A DNA stretch of 64,000 nt from contig NZ_CP079195.1 of the NCBI RefSeq assembly GCF_019263805.1, positions 1,181,501 through 1,245,500 on the forward strand. Reading direction: 5' to 3'. A program made the translations under genes and the position numbers. Numbering within the stretch: the stretch's first letter is position 1; each line of letters begins with the position of its first letter. Of the stretch, positions 8,540 through 16,235 are shown piece after piece. The notes under the pieces were generated by a model. It saw only the letters and a program-made list of their open reading frames with translations. It made no database searches and was not told the DNA's origin. The DNA comes from Polaribacter sp. NJDZ03 (GTDB lineage: Bacteria > Bacteroidota > Bacteroidia > Flavobacteriales > Flavobacteriaceae).

Positions 8540-8542
8540 CTT

Positions 8543-8589
8543 ATAGCTTTTTGCTATTCGCTTTTAGCTTTTGGCTTTGGCTTTTAGCT
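8543..8589. repeat. 7-nt-period repeat array (TAGCTTT-type), left of four-helix gene
   Basis: The sequence reads as degenerate heptamers: TAGCTTT, TTGCTAT, TCGCTTT, TAGCTTT, TGGCTTT, GGCTTTT. It lies between hemE and the four-helix-bundle gene and is inverted relative to the array at 8951-8985. Confidence 0.7.
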
Positions 8590-8940
8590 GTTTTTTATCG
8601 TATTTATTAATCCATTAATCATTTTACCTTCTTTTTCTATCAGCTCGAAAACGTATTTCAATTCTTCAGAATTTATTAAATTTAACTCTTGAATAATAAT
8701 TAATTGAGTTTCAACCTCGAAAAGAGAACCAATTGCAATTTCCAAAAACCTTTTAAATTCTACTTCACTATTTCTACTTGAGCCTTCAGCAATATTTGAA
8801 GGAATAGACACTGCTGCTCTTGTTATTTGACTTTTCAAACCAAATTTTTCATCAGAAGGTAATTTTTGAGCTATCTTATAAATTTCTTTGACAAGAACTA
8901 TACCTTGTTCCCAAATCTTTAATTTTCTAAAATTTCTCAT
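8584..8940 (-). CDS. Four-helix-bundle protein (23S rRNA intervening-sequence/Avd-like family)
   Basis: The 118-residue protein begins MRNFRKLKIWEQGIVLVKEI and contains SQITRAAVSIPSNIAEGSSR, the signature of the family named after proteins encoded in 23S rRNA intervening sequences; relatives form helical-bundle pentamers and include the Avd accessory protein of diversity-generating retroelements. Here there is no rRNA and no reverse transcriptase nearby. The gene is an unrelated insert between hemL and hemE and is bounded by inverted 7-nt repeat arrays, suggesting it arrived with them. Its function is unknown. Confidence 0.85.
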   Translation of the reverse strand: MRNFRKLKIWEQGIVLVKEIYKIAQKLPSDEKFGLKSQITRAAVSIPSNIAEGSSRNSEVEFKRFLEIAIGSLFEVETQLIIIQELNLINSEELKYVFELIEKEGKMINGLINTIKNS

Positions 8941-8950
8941 AGTTGTTTTT

Positions 8951-8985
8951 CTAAAAGCAAAAGGCTAAAAGCTATTTGCTACTTT
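8951..8985. repeat. 7-nt-period repeat array overlapping the hemL 3' end
   Basis: Heptamers CTAAAAG, CAAAAGG, CTAAAAG, CTATTTG, CTACTTT run to the end of hemL. The hemL stop codon (complement of CTA at 8965-8967) and its last residues lie inside the array. It is the inverse of the array at 8543-8589. Confidence 0.7.
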
Positions 8986-10257
8986 CTCCATCGCTTTATC
9001 AACTGCATTGGCAATAGTCTTAATATCCTTGTCTGACAAAGCAGATGATAAAAACCATGCTTCAAACTGACTTGGCGGTAAGAAAACTCCGTTTTTGATC
9101 ATTTCCCAGAAAAATACTGCAAACTTTTTAGTGTCTGATAATTGTGCTTCTACAAAGTTAGTAACCTCACTGTTTACAAAGAAAGGATTTAACATAGAAC
9201 CAAATCTATTTACAGTTAAAGCAACATTATATTTCTTAGCCGTTTCTAATAAAATTACTTCTATAATACTACCCGTTTCTTCAAATTGTTTATACGGATT
9301 TTGCTTTTTAAGTTCTGTTAAAGTTGCAATTCCGCCTGCCATAGCAATTGGATTTCCACTTAATGTGCCTGCTTGATACATTCCGCCTAAAGGTGCAACT
9401 TCTTGCATAATTTCTTCTCTTGCTCCGTAAGCTCCCACAGGGAAACCTCCACCGATTACTTTACCTAAACACGTAATATCTGCTTCTACACCTAATAATT
9501 CTTGCGCTCCACCAAATTTAGAACGAAAACCTGTCATTACTTCATCTGCAATTAACAAGGCTCCTTTTGTTTCTAAATAGGCTTTTAATTCTACCAAAAA
9601 ATTATTTTCTGGAACTACAACTCCCATATTACCCGCAATTGGTTCAATAATTACACCAGCAATATTATCGTCGTTTTCAAAGTGTTTTTTTACACTATCT
9701 AAATCATTAAAGTTAGAAATTAAGGTGTTCTTTACAGCTCCTTCTGGTACTCCTTTAGAACCTGGCAAACTTAATGTTATTAAACCAGAACCAGCAGCAA
9801 CCAATAAAGCATCTTGATGCCCATGGTAACACCCTGCAAATTTTATAATTTTATCTTTTCCGGTAAATGCTCTTGCTAAACGGATTCCGCTTAAAACAGC
9901 TTCTGTTCCCGAATTCACAAAACGGACTTTATCCATTCCAGGAAAAGCATCACAAACTATTTTTGCTAATTTTATTTCATTTTCTGTTGATGCTCCAAAA
10001 GAATATCCCTTTTTTAATGCTTTTTCAACAGCTTTTTGTACTTTTTTATGTCTGTGACCTAAAATCATTGGTCCGTAAGAAAGTACTAAATCTACATATT
10101 TATTACCATCAACATCGGTAATTTTAGTTCCTTTTGCTTTTTTAATAAACAAAGGATTTCCTCCAACTGATGAAAAGGCTCTAACAGGAGAATTTACTGC
10201 TCCTACTAGATGTTTTAATCCTTTTTTATATAATTTTTCTGATTTCTTAAATTCCAT
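8965..10257 (-). CDS. hemL: Glutamate-1-semialdehyde 2,1-aminomutase HemL
   Basis: HemL is the PLP enzyme that converts glutamate-1-semialdehyde to 5-aminolevulinate, the second step of the C5 route. The 430-residue protein has the PLP-binding Lys266 (CLGKVIGGGFPVGAYG), VNSGTEAVLSGIRLAR near 114-129, YHGHQDA near 144-150 and the IADEVMTGFR segment with the PLP-contacting Asp. Its last codons and stop are supplied by a heptamer repeat array, so its C-terminus (VANSF) may have been altered by the repeat. It follows hemB, from which it is separated by a GC-richer palindrome. Confidence 0.97.
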   Translation of the reverse strand: MEFKKSEKLYKKGLKHLVGAVNSPVRAFSSVGGNPLFIKKAKGTKITDVDGNKYVDLVLSYGPMILGHRHKKVQKAVEKALKKGYSFGASTENEIKLAKIVCDAFPGMDKVRFVNSGTEAVLSGIRLARAFTGKDKIIKFAGCYHGHQDALLVAAGSGLITLSLPGSKGVPEGAVKNTLISNFNDLDSVKKHFENDDNIAGVIIEPIAGNMGVVVPENNFLVELKAYLETKGALLIADEVMTGFRSKFGGAQELLGVEADITCLGKVIGGGFPVGAYGAREEIMQEVAPLGGMYQAGTLSGNPIAMAGGIATLTELKKQNPYKQFEETGSIIEVILLETAKKYNVALTVNRFGSMLNPFFVNSEVTNFVEAQLSDTKKFAVFFWEMIKNGVFLPPSQFEAWFLSSALSDKDIKTIANAVDKAMEKVANSF

Positions 10258-10277
10258 GTTTATAGATTTTTGTCTGG

Positions 10278-10322
10278 TCGAGCGCAGTCGAGACCTTTAT
10301 AAAACCTCTCGACTGCGCTCGA
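10278..10322. repeat. Long GC-richer inverted repeat between hemB and hemL
   Basis: Arms 10278-10293 (TCGAGCGCAGTCGAGA) and 10307-10322 are perfect 16-bp complements with a 13-nt loop. Its GC content stands out in AT-rich surroundings. It lies in the hemB-hemL gap and could act as an RNA processing or attenuation stem, or be a dispersed palindrome of the type common in Flavobacteriaceae. Confidence 0.8.
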
Positions 10323-10337
10323 GGTGACATTGTAACT

Positions 10338-11303
10338 TTATTTTCTCAACAGAACTCTCGCTGCTTCTTTTGCAAAATACGTAATAATAATATCTGCTCC
10401 TGCTCTTTTCATAGACAATAAGCTTTCCATCATTACTTTTTCACCATCAATCCAACCTTTTTCTGCAGCAGCTTTTACCATTGCATATTCTCCACTTACA
10501 TTATAACATGCAATCGGGCGGTCGAAATTGTTTTTTAAATCTCTAATAATATCTAAATAAGACAATGCTGGTTTTACCATTAAAATATCAGCTCCCTCTT
10601 GATCGTCAAAAGTTGCTTCTCGCATTCCTTCGTCTCTGTTTGCGGGATCCATTTGATAGGTTCTTCTGTCTCCAAAGGTTGGTGCAGAATCTGCAGCATC
10701 TCTAAAAGGACCGTAAAAAGCCGATGAATATTTTACAGCATACGCCATAATTGGTAAGTTTACAAAACCGGTATTGTCTAAAGACTGACGAATCATATCA
10801 ATCGTTCCGTCCATCATTCCCGATGGTGCAACCATATCTACACCTGCTTTTGCATGCGAAATAACTTGTTTTGCTATATTGATTAACGTAGCATCATTGT
10901 CTACATCATTGTCATGAATAATTCCACAATGCCCATGAGAAGTATATTCACAAAAACAAACGTCTGTAATTACATATAAACTTGGGTAGTTTTTCTTGAT
11001 AAAACGAATTGCTTTTTGCATAATTCCGTTATCGTTCCAAGTTTCTGTTCCCTCATCATCTTTTGTTGATGGAATTCCGAATAACAAAACAGCTGGGATA
11101 TCTAATTCCATAACCTCATCTAATTCTTTAGAAATTCTGTCTAAAGAAAAACGTTTTATTCCTGGCATAGAAACAATTTCTGTTTCTATATTTTCTCCTT
11201 CTTCTATAAAAAGTGGATAAATAAAATCGTCTACAGACACTTTAGTTTCTCTAACTAATCTTCTAATTCCTTCTGTTTTTCTAAGTCTTCTTGTACGAAA
11301 CAT
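10338..11303 (-). CDS. hemB: Porphobilinogen synthase (delta-aminolevulinate dehydratase) HemB
   Basis: HemB condenses two 5-aminolevulinate molecules into porphobilinogen. The 321-residue product has both active-site Lys regions ([15 protein letters not shown] and [10 protein letters not shown]), and the metal site [14 protein letters not shown] with three Cys, indicating a zinc-dependent enzyme. I start it at ATG 11303 ([12 protein letters not shown]), which matches relatives. An in-frame ATG at 11333 would add ten basic residues encoded partly by a REP palindrome, so it is rejected. The leader holds three REPs. Confidence 0.96.
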   Translation of the reverse strand: MFRTRRLRKTEGIRRLVRETKVSVDDFIYPLFIEEGENIETEIVSMPGIKRFSLDRISKELDEVMELDIPAVLLFGIPSTKDDEGTETWNDNGIMQKAIRFIKKNYPSLYVITDVCFCEYTSHGHCGIIHDNDVDNDATLINIAKQVISHAKAGVDMVAPSGMMDGTIDMIRQSLDNTGFVNLPIMAYAVKYSSAFYGPFRDAADSAPTFGDRRTYQMDPANRDEGMREATFDDQEGADILMVKPALSYLDIIRDLKNNFDRPIACYNVSGEYAMVKAAAEKGWIDGEKVMMESLLSMKRAGADIIITYFAKEAARVLLRK

Positions 11304-11617
11304 TTCTCTATTTTTTCTCCTACAAAGCTTCAAAAAACCTTGTAGGTGTTTTTCTTTTCCTGCAAGGTTTCCAAAACCTTGTAGGTGATTAACTTTTGTA
11401 ATTTATACCTACAAGGTTCTAAAAACCTTGCAGGATCGTTGCAGAATGTTTGTGAACTTGCAATATGCGTTAAGAACTTCTTCCGTTCTAACATCTGCTG
11501 ATATTCTTAACTTTTTTTCTTTTCTAGAAAAAGATATCGTGGAAAGCCCTTTAAAACGCTTAAATAATTATCTTTTTTAGTATCTAAAAAGGTATATTCC
11601 TTATAGGAAAGATCTCT
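11304..11617. other. Intergenic region between hemCD and hemB with REPs and a possible 54-codon frame
   Basis: The 314-nt gap contains three REP palindromes (listed separately) next to hemB. On the minus strand a 54-codon ATG frame (11494-11330) runs through two of the REPs; it has no recognisable domain and ends with REP-encoded [10 protein letters not shown] and TYKVF. Directly after the hemCD stop, the same frame stays open for 38 codons (to about 11504), including a stretch reading EYTFLDTKKDNYLSVLK. This may be a decayed gene or chance in AT-rich DNA. Confidence 0.4.
11319..11434. repeat. Three REP palindromes in the hemB leader
   Basis: Copies at 11319-11346, 11359-11385 and 11408-11434 share the CCTACAAGGTT...AACCTTGCAGG/GTAGG core with those around the RAYT-hemF gene 5 kb away. 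Each is a 27-28-nt imperfect palindrome. In the hemB transcript they would form consecutive hairpins just before the start codon. Confidence 0.85.
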
Positions 11618-13207
11618 TTATCTTGAATAATATAAGTTTACTAATTCTAACAAACTATCTACACTTGGCATGTTTGCTACTTCTACTTTTTCAAAATATT
11701 TTCTAGCTTCTACCGCTGTTGTTTCTCCAATACAAAAAGCAACTCTATCTGGGTTATTTTCTTCTAAATAGCTTTCAATTCCTGATGGGCTATAAAATAA
11801 AACTCCAGAAACTTCATCTTCAATTTTTTCTGAACTTAGCATTGTTTTGTATGCTTCTACTTCTGTTACAGAAATATCGTTCGCTTTTAAAGAAGCTGGT
11901 AAAACATCTAATCTTAAGTTACTACAAAAATAAGTTACTTTTTTAGTATCTAATTCTTCTGCTAAATACGCTGCTAATTTCTTAGCATTTTTTGCAGCGT
12001 GCGCAACTTTACCAATTCTGTTTTCAATTAGTTTTTTAGTTCTTCTACCTACACAGTAAATGTTTTTAAAATTCATTTCATCTCTTGTGAAAGAATTTAA
12101 AAGTGCTTCTACTCCATTCTGACTAGTGATAATAACGTTTTCTATTTCGTTTTTAATCACTTTAGCCGGAATTCTATTAAAACGGATTTTAATAAAATCG
12201 CTATCTTTTACTCCAATAGTTTCTGATATTGTTTCCTTTTGAAGTTCTGAAAGCTTTTTAGTAGAAAAGATATTTTGCAAAGGAGCAACCGTTTCTTCAT
12301 CTTCTGCCATTAACTCTTTTCCTCCTCTATTAATTACATAGTCTGCACAATCTTTAGCCAAAAATTTATGGCTACCAACTTTTGCAGTTTTAGCAACAGA
12401 AATCTTTTTAGAACCATCTTTTTTTAATAAAACACCTCTAAAATTTATCTCTTCTGTTTTTCCATCTATGTAAGCAACAGCTCCTATAGGTGCCGTACAA
12501 CCACCTTCTAAAAGATGTAAGAACTCACGTTCTATTGTGGTACAAATTTCTGTTTCTTTATGGTTTAATTGTTCACAAGCATCTAAAGAATACTCATCTT
12601 TTTGTAAACAAGTAACCATCATTGCACCTTGTCCTGGTGCAGGAGTCATCCAAGAAAGACTAATTGCGTCTTCTGGTTTTTTTCCAATACGATATAAACC
12701 TGCAGCTGCAAAAATAGCTCCATCCCAAGTTTCACTTTCTTCTAACTTCTGTAAACGAGTATTTACATTTCCTCTTAAACCTTCTACTTTATGTGTTGGA
12801 TATCTATCTAACCACATTGCTTTTCTACGCAAACTTCCGGTTGCAATAATCCCTTCTGGTTGTCCAAAAAATTCTTCTGTTCCTTTAAGTAATAAAACAT
12901 CAGAATAATCATCACGTCTTAAAACTGCAGCTTGTATAATTCCTTCTGGTAAAACGGTAGGTACATCTTTAAGAGAATGTACTGCAATATCAATATCACC
13001 ATTTAACATAGCAACATCTAAATTTTTAGTAAAGACACCTGTAACCCCTAATTCATATAAGGGTTTGTCTAAAACAATATCTCCCAAAGATTTTATAGGA
13101 ACAATTACAGACTCATAGCCTAATTCCTTTAATTCTTTGCGCACTTTATTAGCTTGCCAAAGCGCTAATTCGCTATCACGAGTTCCTATTTTTATTATTT
13201 TCTGCAT
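11618..13207 (-). CDS. hemC: Fused hydroxymethylbilane synthase-uroporphyrinogen III synthase HemCD
   Basis: Residues 1 to about 305 are porphobilinogen deaminase: KIGTRDSELALWQA at the N-terminus, VHSLKDVPT near 77-84, TGSLRRKAMW near 123-132, GLRGNVNTRL near 143-152 and the dipyrromethane-cofactor Cys237 in LEGGCTAPIG. Residues about 310-529 match the weakly conserved HemD fold: an SQNGVEALLN helix, the CVGRRTKKLIE segment and the FYSPSGIESYLEE segment. A single polypeptide would thus turn porphobilinogen into uroporphyrinogen III, passing on the unstable hydroxymethylbilane. No separate hemD is seen. It begins 11 nt after the hemA stop, so both are surely co-transcribed. Confidence 0.93.
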   Translation of the reverse strand: MQKIIKIGTRDSELALWQANKVRKELKELGYESVIVPIKSLGDIVLDKPLYELGVTGVFTKNLDVAMLNGDIDIAVHSLKDVPTVLPEGIIQAAVLRRDDYSDVLLLKGTEEFFGQPEGIIATGSLRRKAMWLDRYPTHKVEGLRGNVNTRLQKLEESETWDGAIFAAAGLYRIGKKPEDAISLSWMTPAPGQGAMMVTCLQKDEYSLDACEQLNHKETEICTTIEREFLHLLEGGCTAPIGAVAYIDGKTEEINFRGVLLKKDGSKKISVAKTAKVGSHKFLAKDCADYVINRGGKELMAEDEETVAPLQNIFSTKKLSELQKETISETIGVKDSDFIKIRFNRIPAKVIKNEIENVIITSQNGVEALLNSFTRDEMNFKNIYCVGRRTKKLIENRIGKVAHAAKNAKKLAAYLAEELDTKKVTYFCSNLRLDVLPASLKANDISVTEVEAYKTMLSSEKIEDEVSGVLFYSPSGIESYLEENNPDRVAFCIGETTAVEARKYFEKVEVANMPSVDSLLELVNLYYSR

Positions 13208-13218
13208 GGAGTTTTTGA

Positions 13219-14454
13219 TTAAGATTTAAAAACCTTATTAATTACTTGTAGGCTTTGTGTAACAGATGTTTCTTCATCTTTTAAATGTTTCACAAATTGG
13301 GTGGTTATTTTCTGTATAAAACGTGAAGTTAAGATTTCTGCCTGAATTTCATCAAAACCTGCAATTTTTTTCTTCTGAAAATTAATTTCGTCGTTTGTAA
13401 TATTTTCTAATGATTTCTTTAATGCAGCAATTGCTGGTGTAAACCTTCTATGATTTAACCATTCATTAAACTCTGCTTTGTGGGTCTCTATAATTGCCTC
13501 TGCAAATGGTACTTCTTGTTGACGAACTGCTAAAGTTTCGTCTGTAATCTTAGAAAGTTCATCTATATTTACAATAGAAACTCCATTAAAATCAGTAACA
13601 TCTTTTGCCACATTTTCTGGCATCGATAAATCTAAAATTAATAAATCTCTATTTTTAGAAATATGTTCTTTTGTAATGGTAGGTTTATCTGCGCCTGTAG
13701 AAACAATTAAAACATCTGCTTTTTCTATTTCATCAGACAAGTTTTCTATAACTGCTTTTCTAATAGTAGCATGTTCTTTAACAAATTCTGTTGTTTTTTC
13801 TTCAGTTCTATTAATTAAACAAACAGATTTATTTTGCGTGTATTCGGCTAAGTTTTTACAAGTATGTTTTCCCATTTTACCTAAACCAAAAACTAAAATA
13901 TTTTTAGAATTGTAATTTGGTAAATTTTTAATAAGATATTGAATAGCAGCATAAGAAACCGAAGTAGTACCAGAGCTTAATCTGGTCTCATTCTTAACGC
14001 GTTTACTTGCTTGTAAAACAGAATTTATCAGCCTTTCTGAATACGCATTGGTAGTCTTTAAAGATTTCGCCAATTTAAACGACTGTCTTAACTGACCTAC
14101 AATTTCGTAATCTCCTAAAATCTGACTTTCTAAACCGGTACCAATTCTAAATAACTGATGTATTGCTTCTTGGTTTTTATAAACGTTAGAAACTTTAGAG
14201 AATTCTTGAATGGTTCCTTCAGAAAATTCACATAACAATTCTATTAATTGACATGGTCTTTCTGCAAAACCGCTTATTTCTGTTCTGTTGCAGGTAGAGA
14301 TTATAAAGACCCCTTTATACCCTCTCTCTTTTGAAAGTTTTAACAACGAGATTTGATTTTCTTTTGATAAAGAAAATTTTCCACGCGTGTTAGCATCCGC
14401 TTTTTTGTAACTAACGCCAATATTATAAAAGTGCTCTTGCCTGTGCTCTTGCAT
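13219..14454 (-). CDS. hemA: Glutamyl-tRNA reductase HemA
   Basis: HemA reduces glutamyl-tRNA to glutamate-1-semialdehyde with NADPH, the committed step of the C5 pathway. The 411-residue protein contains the catalytic Cys55 in STCNRTEISGF, the GLESQILGDYEIVGQL segment and an NADPH-binding motif VFGLGKMGKHTCKNL, and ends with the helical dimerisation domain. It is first in the minus-strand heme run, has its own -7 box 19 nt upstream, and is divergent from the AraC-type regulator gene, an arrangement that suggests local control. Confidence 0.97.
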   Translation of the reverse strand: MQEHRQEHFYNIGVSYKKADANTRGKFSLSKENQISLLKLSKERGYKGVFIISTCNRTEISGFAERPCQLIELLCEFSEGTIQEFSKVSNVYKNQEAIHQLFRIGTGLESQILGDYEIVGQLRQSFKLAKSLKTTNAYSERLINSVLQASKRVKNETRLSSGTTSVSYAAIQYLIKNLPNYNSKNILVFGLGKMGKHTCKNLAEYTQNKSVCLINRTEEKTTEFVKEHATIRKAVIENLSDEIEKADVLIVSTGADKPTITKEHISKNRDLLILDLSMPENVAKDVTDFNGVSIVNIDELSKITDETLAVRQQEVPFAEAIIETHKAEFNEWLNHRRFTPAIAALKKSLENITNDEINFQKKKIAGFDEIQAEILTSRFIQKITTQFVKHLKDEETSVTQSLQVINKVFKS

Positions 14455-14472
14455 ATTATTCTAAAAGTTGGA

Positions 14473-14480
14473 CAAAAGTA
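14473..14480 (-). promoter_or_regulatory. -7 promoter box of hemA
   Basis: On the minus strand the sequence reads TACTTTTG, matching TAnnTTTG, 18 nt upstream of the hemA ATG. No clear -33 TTTG is seen. The implied untranslated leader is very short. Confidence 0.5.
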
Positions 14481-14575
14481 TAAACTTCAATTAGAAAAAA
14501 ATGTCGCTTAAAGGACTATTTGTATCGTTATATGTTTTTTAATTATTTTTTTTCCATAAAACATCCGAAAAGCAT

Positions 14576-14583
14576 TACTTTTG
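14576..14583 (+). promoter_or_regulatory. -7 promoter box of the AraC-type gene
   Basis: TACTTTTG followed by C matches TAnnTTTG. It is the mirror of the hemA box: both carry the same TACTTTTG octamer, pointing outward from a 92-nt space between them. Confidence 0.5.
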
Positions 14584-14658
14584 CTATGTAATTGAGTTTT
14601 TACTTCTTTTTATATAGAATGATTCTAAATAAAAACCTTGAAACCAAAAAGAATAATT

Positions 14659-15543
14659 ATGTTCAAAAATGTCGGAGAAAGTACTTTTGAAGAAATTACT
14701 TTAGAAAAAGGTTTTTATGTGCTTCATTTTCAGAACGAAAGTAAAGAAATAGAAAACTTTGAAAGAAACATAAATAACGCATTTATACAAATTCACTTTT
14801 GTTTAAGAGGTAAATCTAAATTTTTATTTAATAATGGCACCTACTCTTTTGATGTACTAGACAATAGAGCCATTTTATTGTACAATCCTCAAGGAGTTTT
14901 ACCTATCAATTTAGAAATTCAACCAAAAACAACATTGGTTTCATTATTAATTTCTATCGAAAAATTTCACTCATTGTTCTCTAAAGAATCTGGTTACATT
15001 CCTTTTTTAAGTAATGAAAACAGTAACAAGAAATATTATGATGACACAGAAATAAAACCTACTGTTTCTATTATTTTACAACAAATTATAAATTCTAAAA
15101 CAAATAGCTCTATTAGAGATTTATATGTTAGAGGTAAAATTTACGAATTATTAAGCATTCATTTTCAGAAAGAAGAAAACCTAGAGGGTGAATTTTGTCC
15201 GTTTTTAATAGATGAACAAAATGTTTTAAAAATTAGAAAAGCCAAAGAAATTATTATTGCAAGAATGGCAGAGCCACCAAGTTTGCAAGAACTAGCTAAT
15301 GAAATTGGTTTAAATATTAAAAAATTAAAAGAAGGTTTTAAACAAATTTACGGAGATACCGTGTATAGTTTTCTATTTGATTATAAAATGGAATACGCAA
15401 GAAAATTACTAGAAAGCAATCAATTTAATGTAAATGAAGTTGGTATAAAAGTAGGTTATAGTACCTCTAGCCATTTTATTGCAGCCTTTAAAAAGAAATT
15501 TGGCACGACGCCTAAGAAATATGTAATGAGCTTAAAAGAGTAA
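14659..15543 (+). CDS. AraC family transcriptional regulator
   Basis: The roughly 294-residue protein has a cupin-like N-terminal half and a C-terminal AraC-type double helix-turn-helix: MAEPPSLQELANEIGLNIKKLKEGF, then VNEVGIKVGYSTSSHFIAAF and the closing FGTTPKKY. Divergent from hemA and upstream of trmH-hemH, it is a good candidate regulator of heme synthesis, though no ligand is predictable. I start at ATG 14659; a TTG at 14638 would add seven residues (MKPKRII). The stop codon falls in a short AGTAATC heptamer repeat. Confidence 0.88.
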   Translation: MFKNVGESTFEEITLEKGFYVLHFQNESKEIENFERNINNAFIQIHFCLRGKSKFLFNNGTYSFDVLDNRAILLYNPQGVLPINLEIQPKTTLVSLLISIEKFHSLFSKESGYIPFLSNENSNKKYYDDTEIKPTVSIILQQIINSKTNSSIRDLYVRGKIYELLSIHFQKEENLEGEFCPFLIDEQNVLKIRKAKEIIIARMAEPPSLQELANEIGLNIKKLKEGFKQIYGDTVYSFLFDYKMEYARKLLESNQFNVNEVGIKVGYSTSSHFIAAFKKKFGTTPKKYVMSLKE

Positions 15544-15559
15544 TCAGTAATCAGTAATC
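15539..15559. repeat. Three heptamers AGTAATC at the end of the AraC-type gene
   Basis: Three exact tandem copies; the TAA of the first is the stop codon of the regulator gene (15541-15543). Confidence 0.8.
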
Positions 15560-15571
15560 AAAATTAAAAAA

Positions 15572-16087
15572 TTGGAACAACTTACACATTACGACATAGA
15601 AAATAATCAAAAGCAATTTCCTATAACAATTGTTTGTGATGCTATTAGAACACCAGAAAACATAGGAATGTGTTTTAGAATTTCTGAAAGTTTTGGAGTG
15701 CAAAAAATTTATTTTCATGAGAATTCACCTTCCACAGAAAATAGAATTGTAAAAAAGACGGCAAGAAATACGGTAAATCAAATTCAGCATGATGTTTATA
15801 CAAATTTTGATACCTTAATACAGCAATTAAAGCTAGAAGGAAACACAATTATTGGTATAGAAATTACTGATAAAAGCATCGATATTCAAGATTTTAATTT
15901 TAAAAATCATGAAAAAATCGTATTACTTTTGGGCAGCGAAAGAAACGGAATTGAAAACATAAATTTACTAGACGAAACAATTGCAATACCAATGTATGGT
16001 AGAAATTCTAGCATGAATGTAATACATAGTTTGGCTATTACGTTGTATGAAGTAACCAACCAGTTGGCAGTAAGCAGTAAGCAGTAA
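15572..16087 (+). CDS. TrmH/SpoU family RNA methyltransferase
   Basis: The 171-residue protein has the SPOUT motifs: [21 protein letters not shown] near 31-51, [14 protein letters not shown] near 123-136 and the SAM-knot helix [16 protein letters not shown] near 145-160. Such enzymes 2'-O-methylate tRNA or rRNA; the target cannot be told. There is no in-frame ATG near the start, so TTG 15572 is used. The C-terminus (AVSSKQ) and stop codon are encoded by a GCAGTAA repeat array that has run into the gene. Confidence 0.9.
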   Translation: MEQLTHYDIENNQKQFPITIVCDAIRTPENIGMCFRISESFGVQKIYFHENSPSTENRIVKKTARNTVNQIQHDVYTNFDTLIQQLKLEGNTIIGIEITDKSIDIQDFNFKNHEKIVLLLGSERNGIENINLLDETIAIPMYGRNSSMNVIHSLAITLYEVTNQLAVSSKQ

Positions 16088-16139
16088 GCAGTAAGCAGTA
16101 AGCAGTAAGCAGTAAGCAGTAAGCAGTAAGCAGTAAGCA
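16067..16139. repeat. Heptamer array (GCAGTAA)x10
   Basis: Ten exact tandem copies span 16067-16136, followed by GCAAAAATAAAA. The array begins inside trmH and its TAA is that gene's stop. The reverse strand stays open, giving an artificial frame reading AYCLLLT repeats. Confidence 0.97.
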
Positions 16140-16235
16140 AAAATAAAATTCTGGAACAAGTTCAGAACAAAAAAAAATAAAATAACACAATCTATTTTTT
16201 CAACCTAAAAACTTGAAACTTTGAAACTTTTTTAA

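Noticed and set aside
11304..11333. Longer hemB start at ATG 11333
   Set aside because: The extra ten residues are basic, partly REP-encoded and absent from the family; ATG 11303 matches the usual N-terminus.
15907..16159. Two minus-strand open frames reading AYCLLLT repeats
   Set aside because: They exist only because the GCAGTAA array is open on the reverse strand; low complexity and antisense to trmH.
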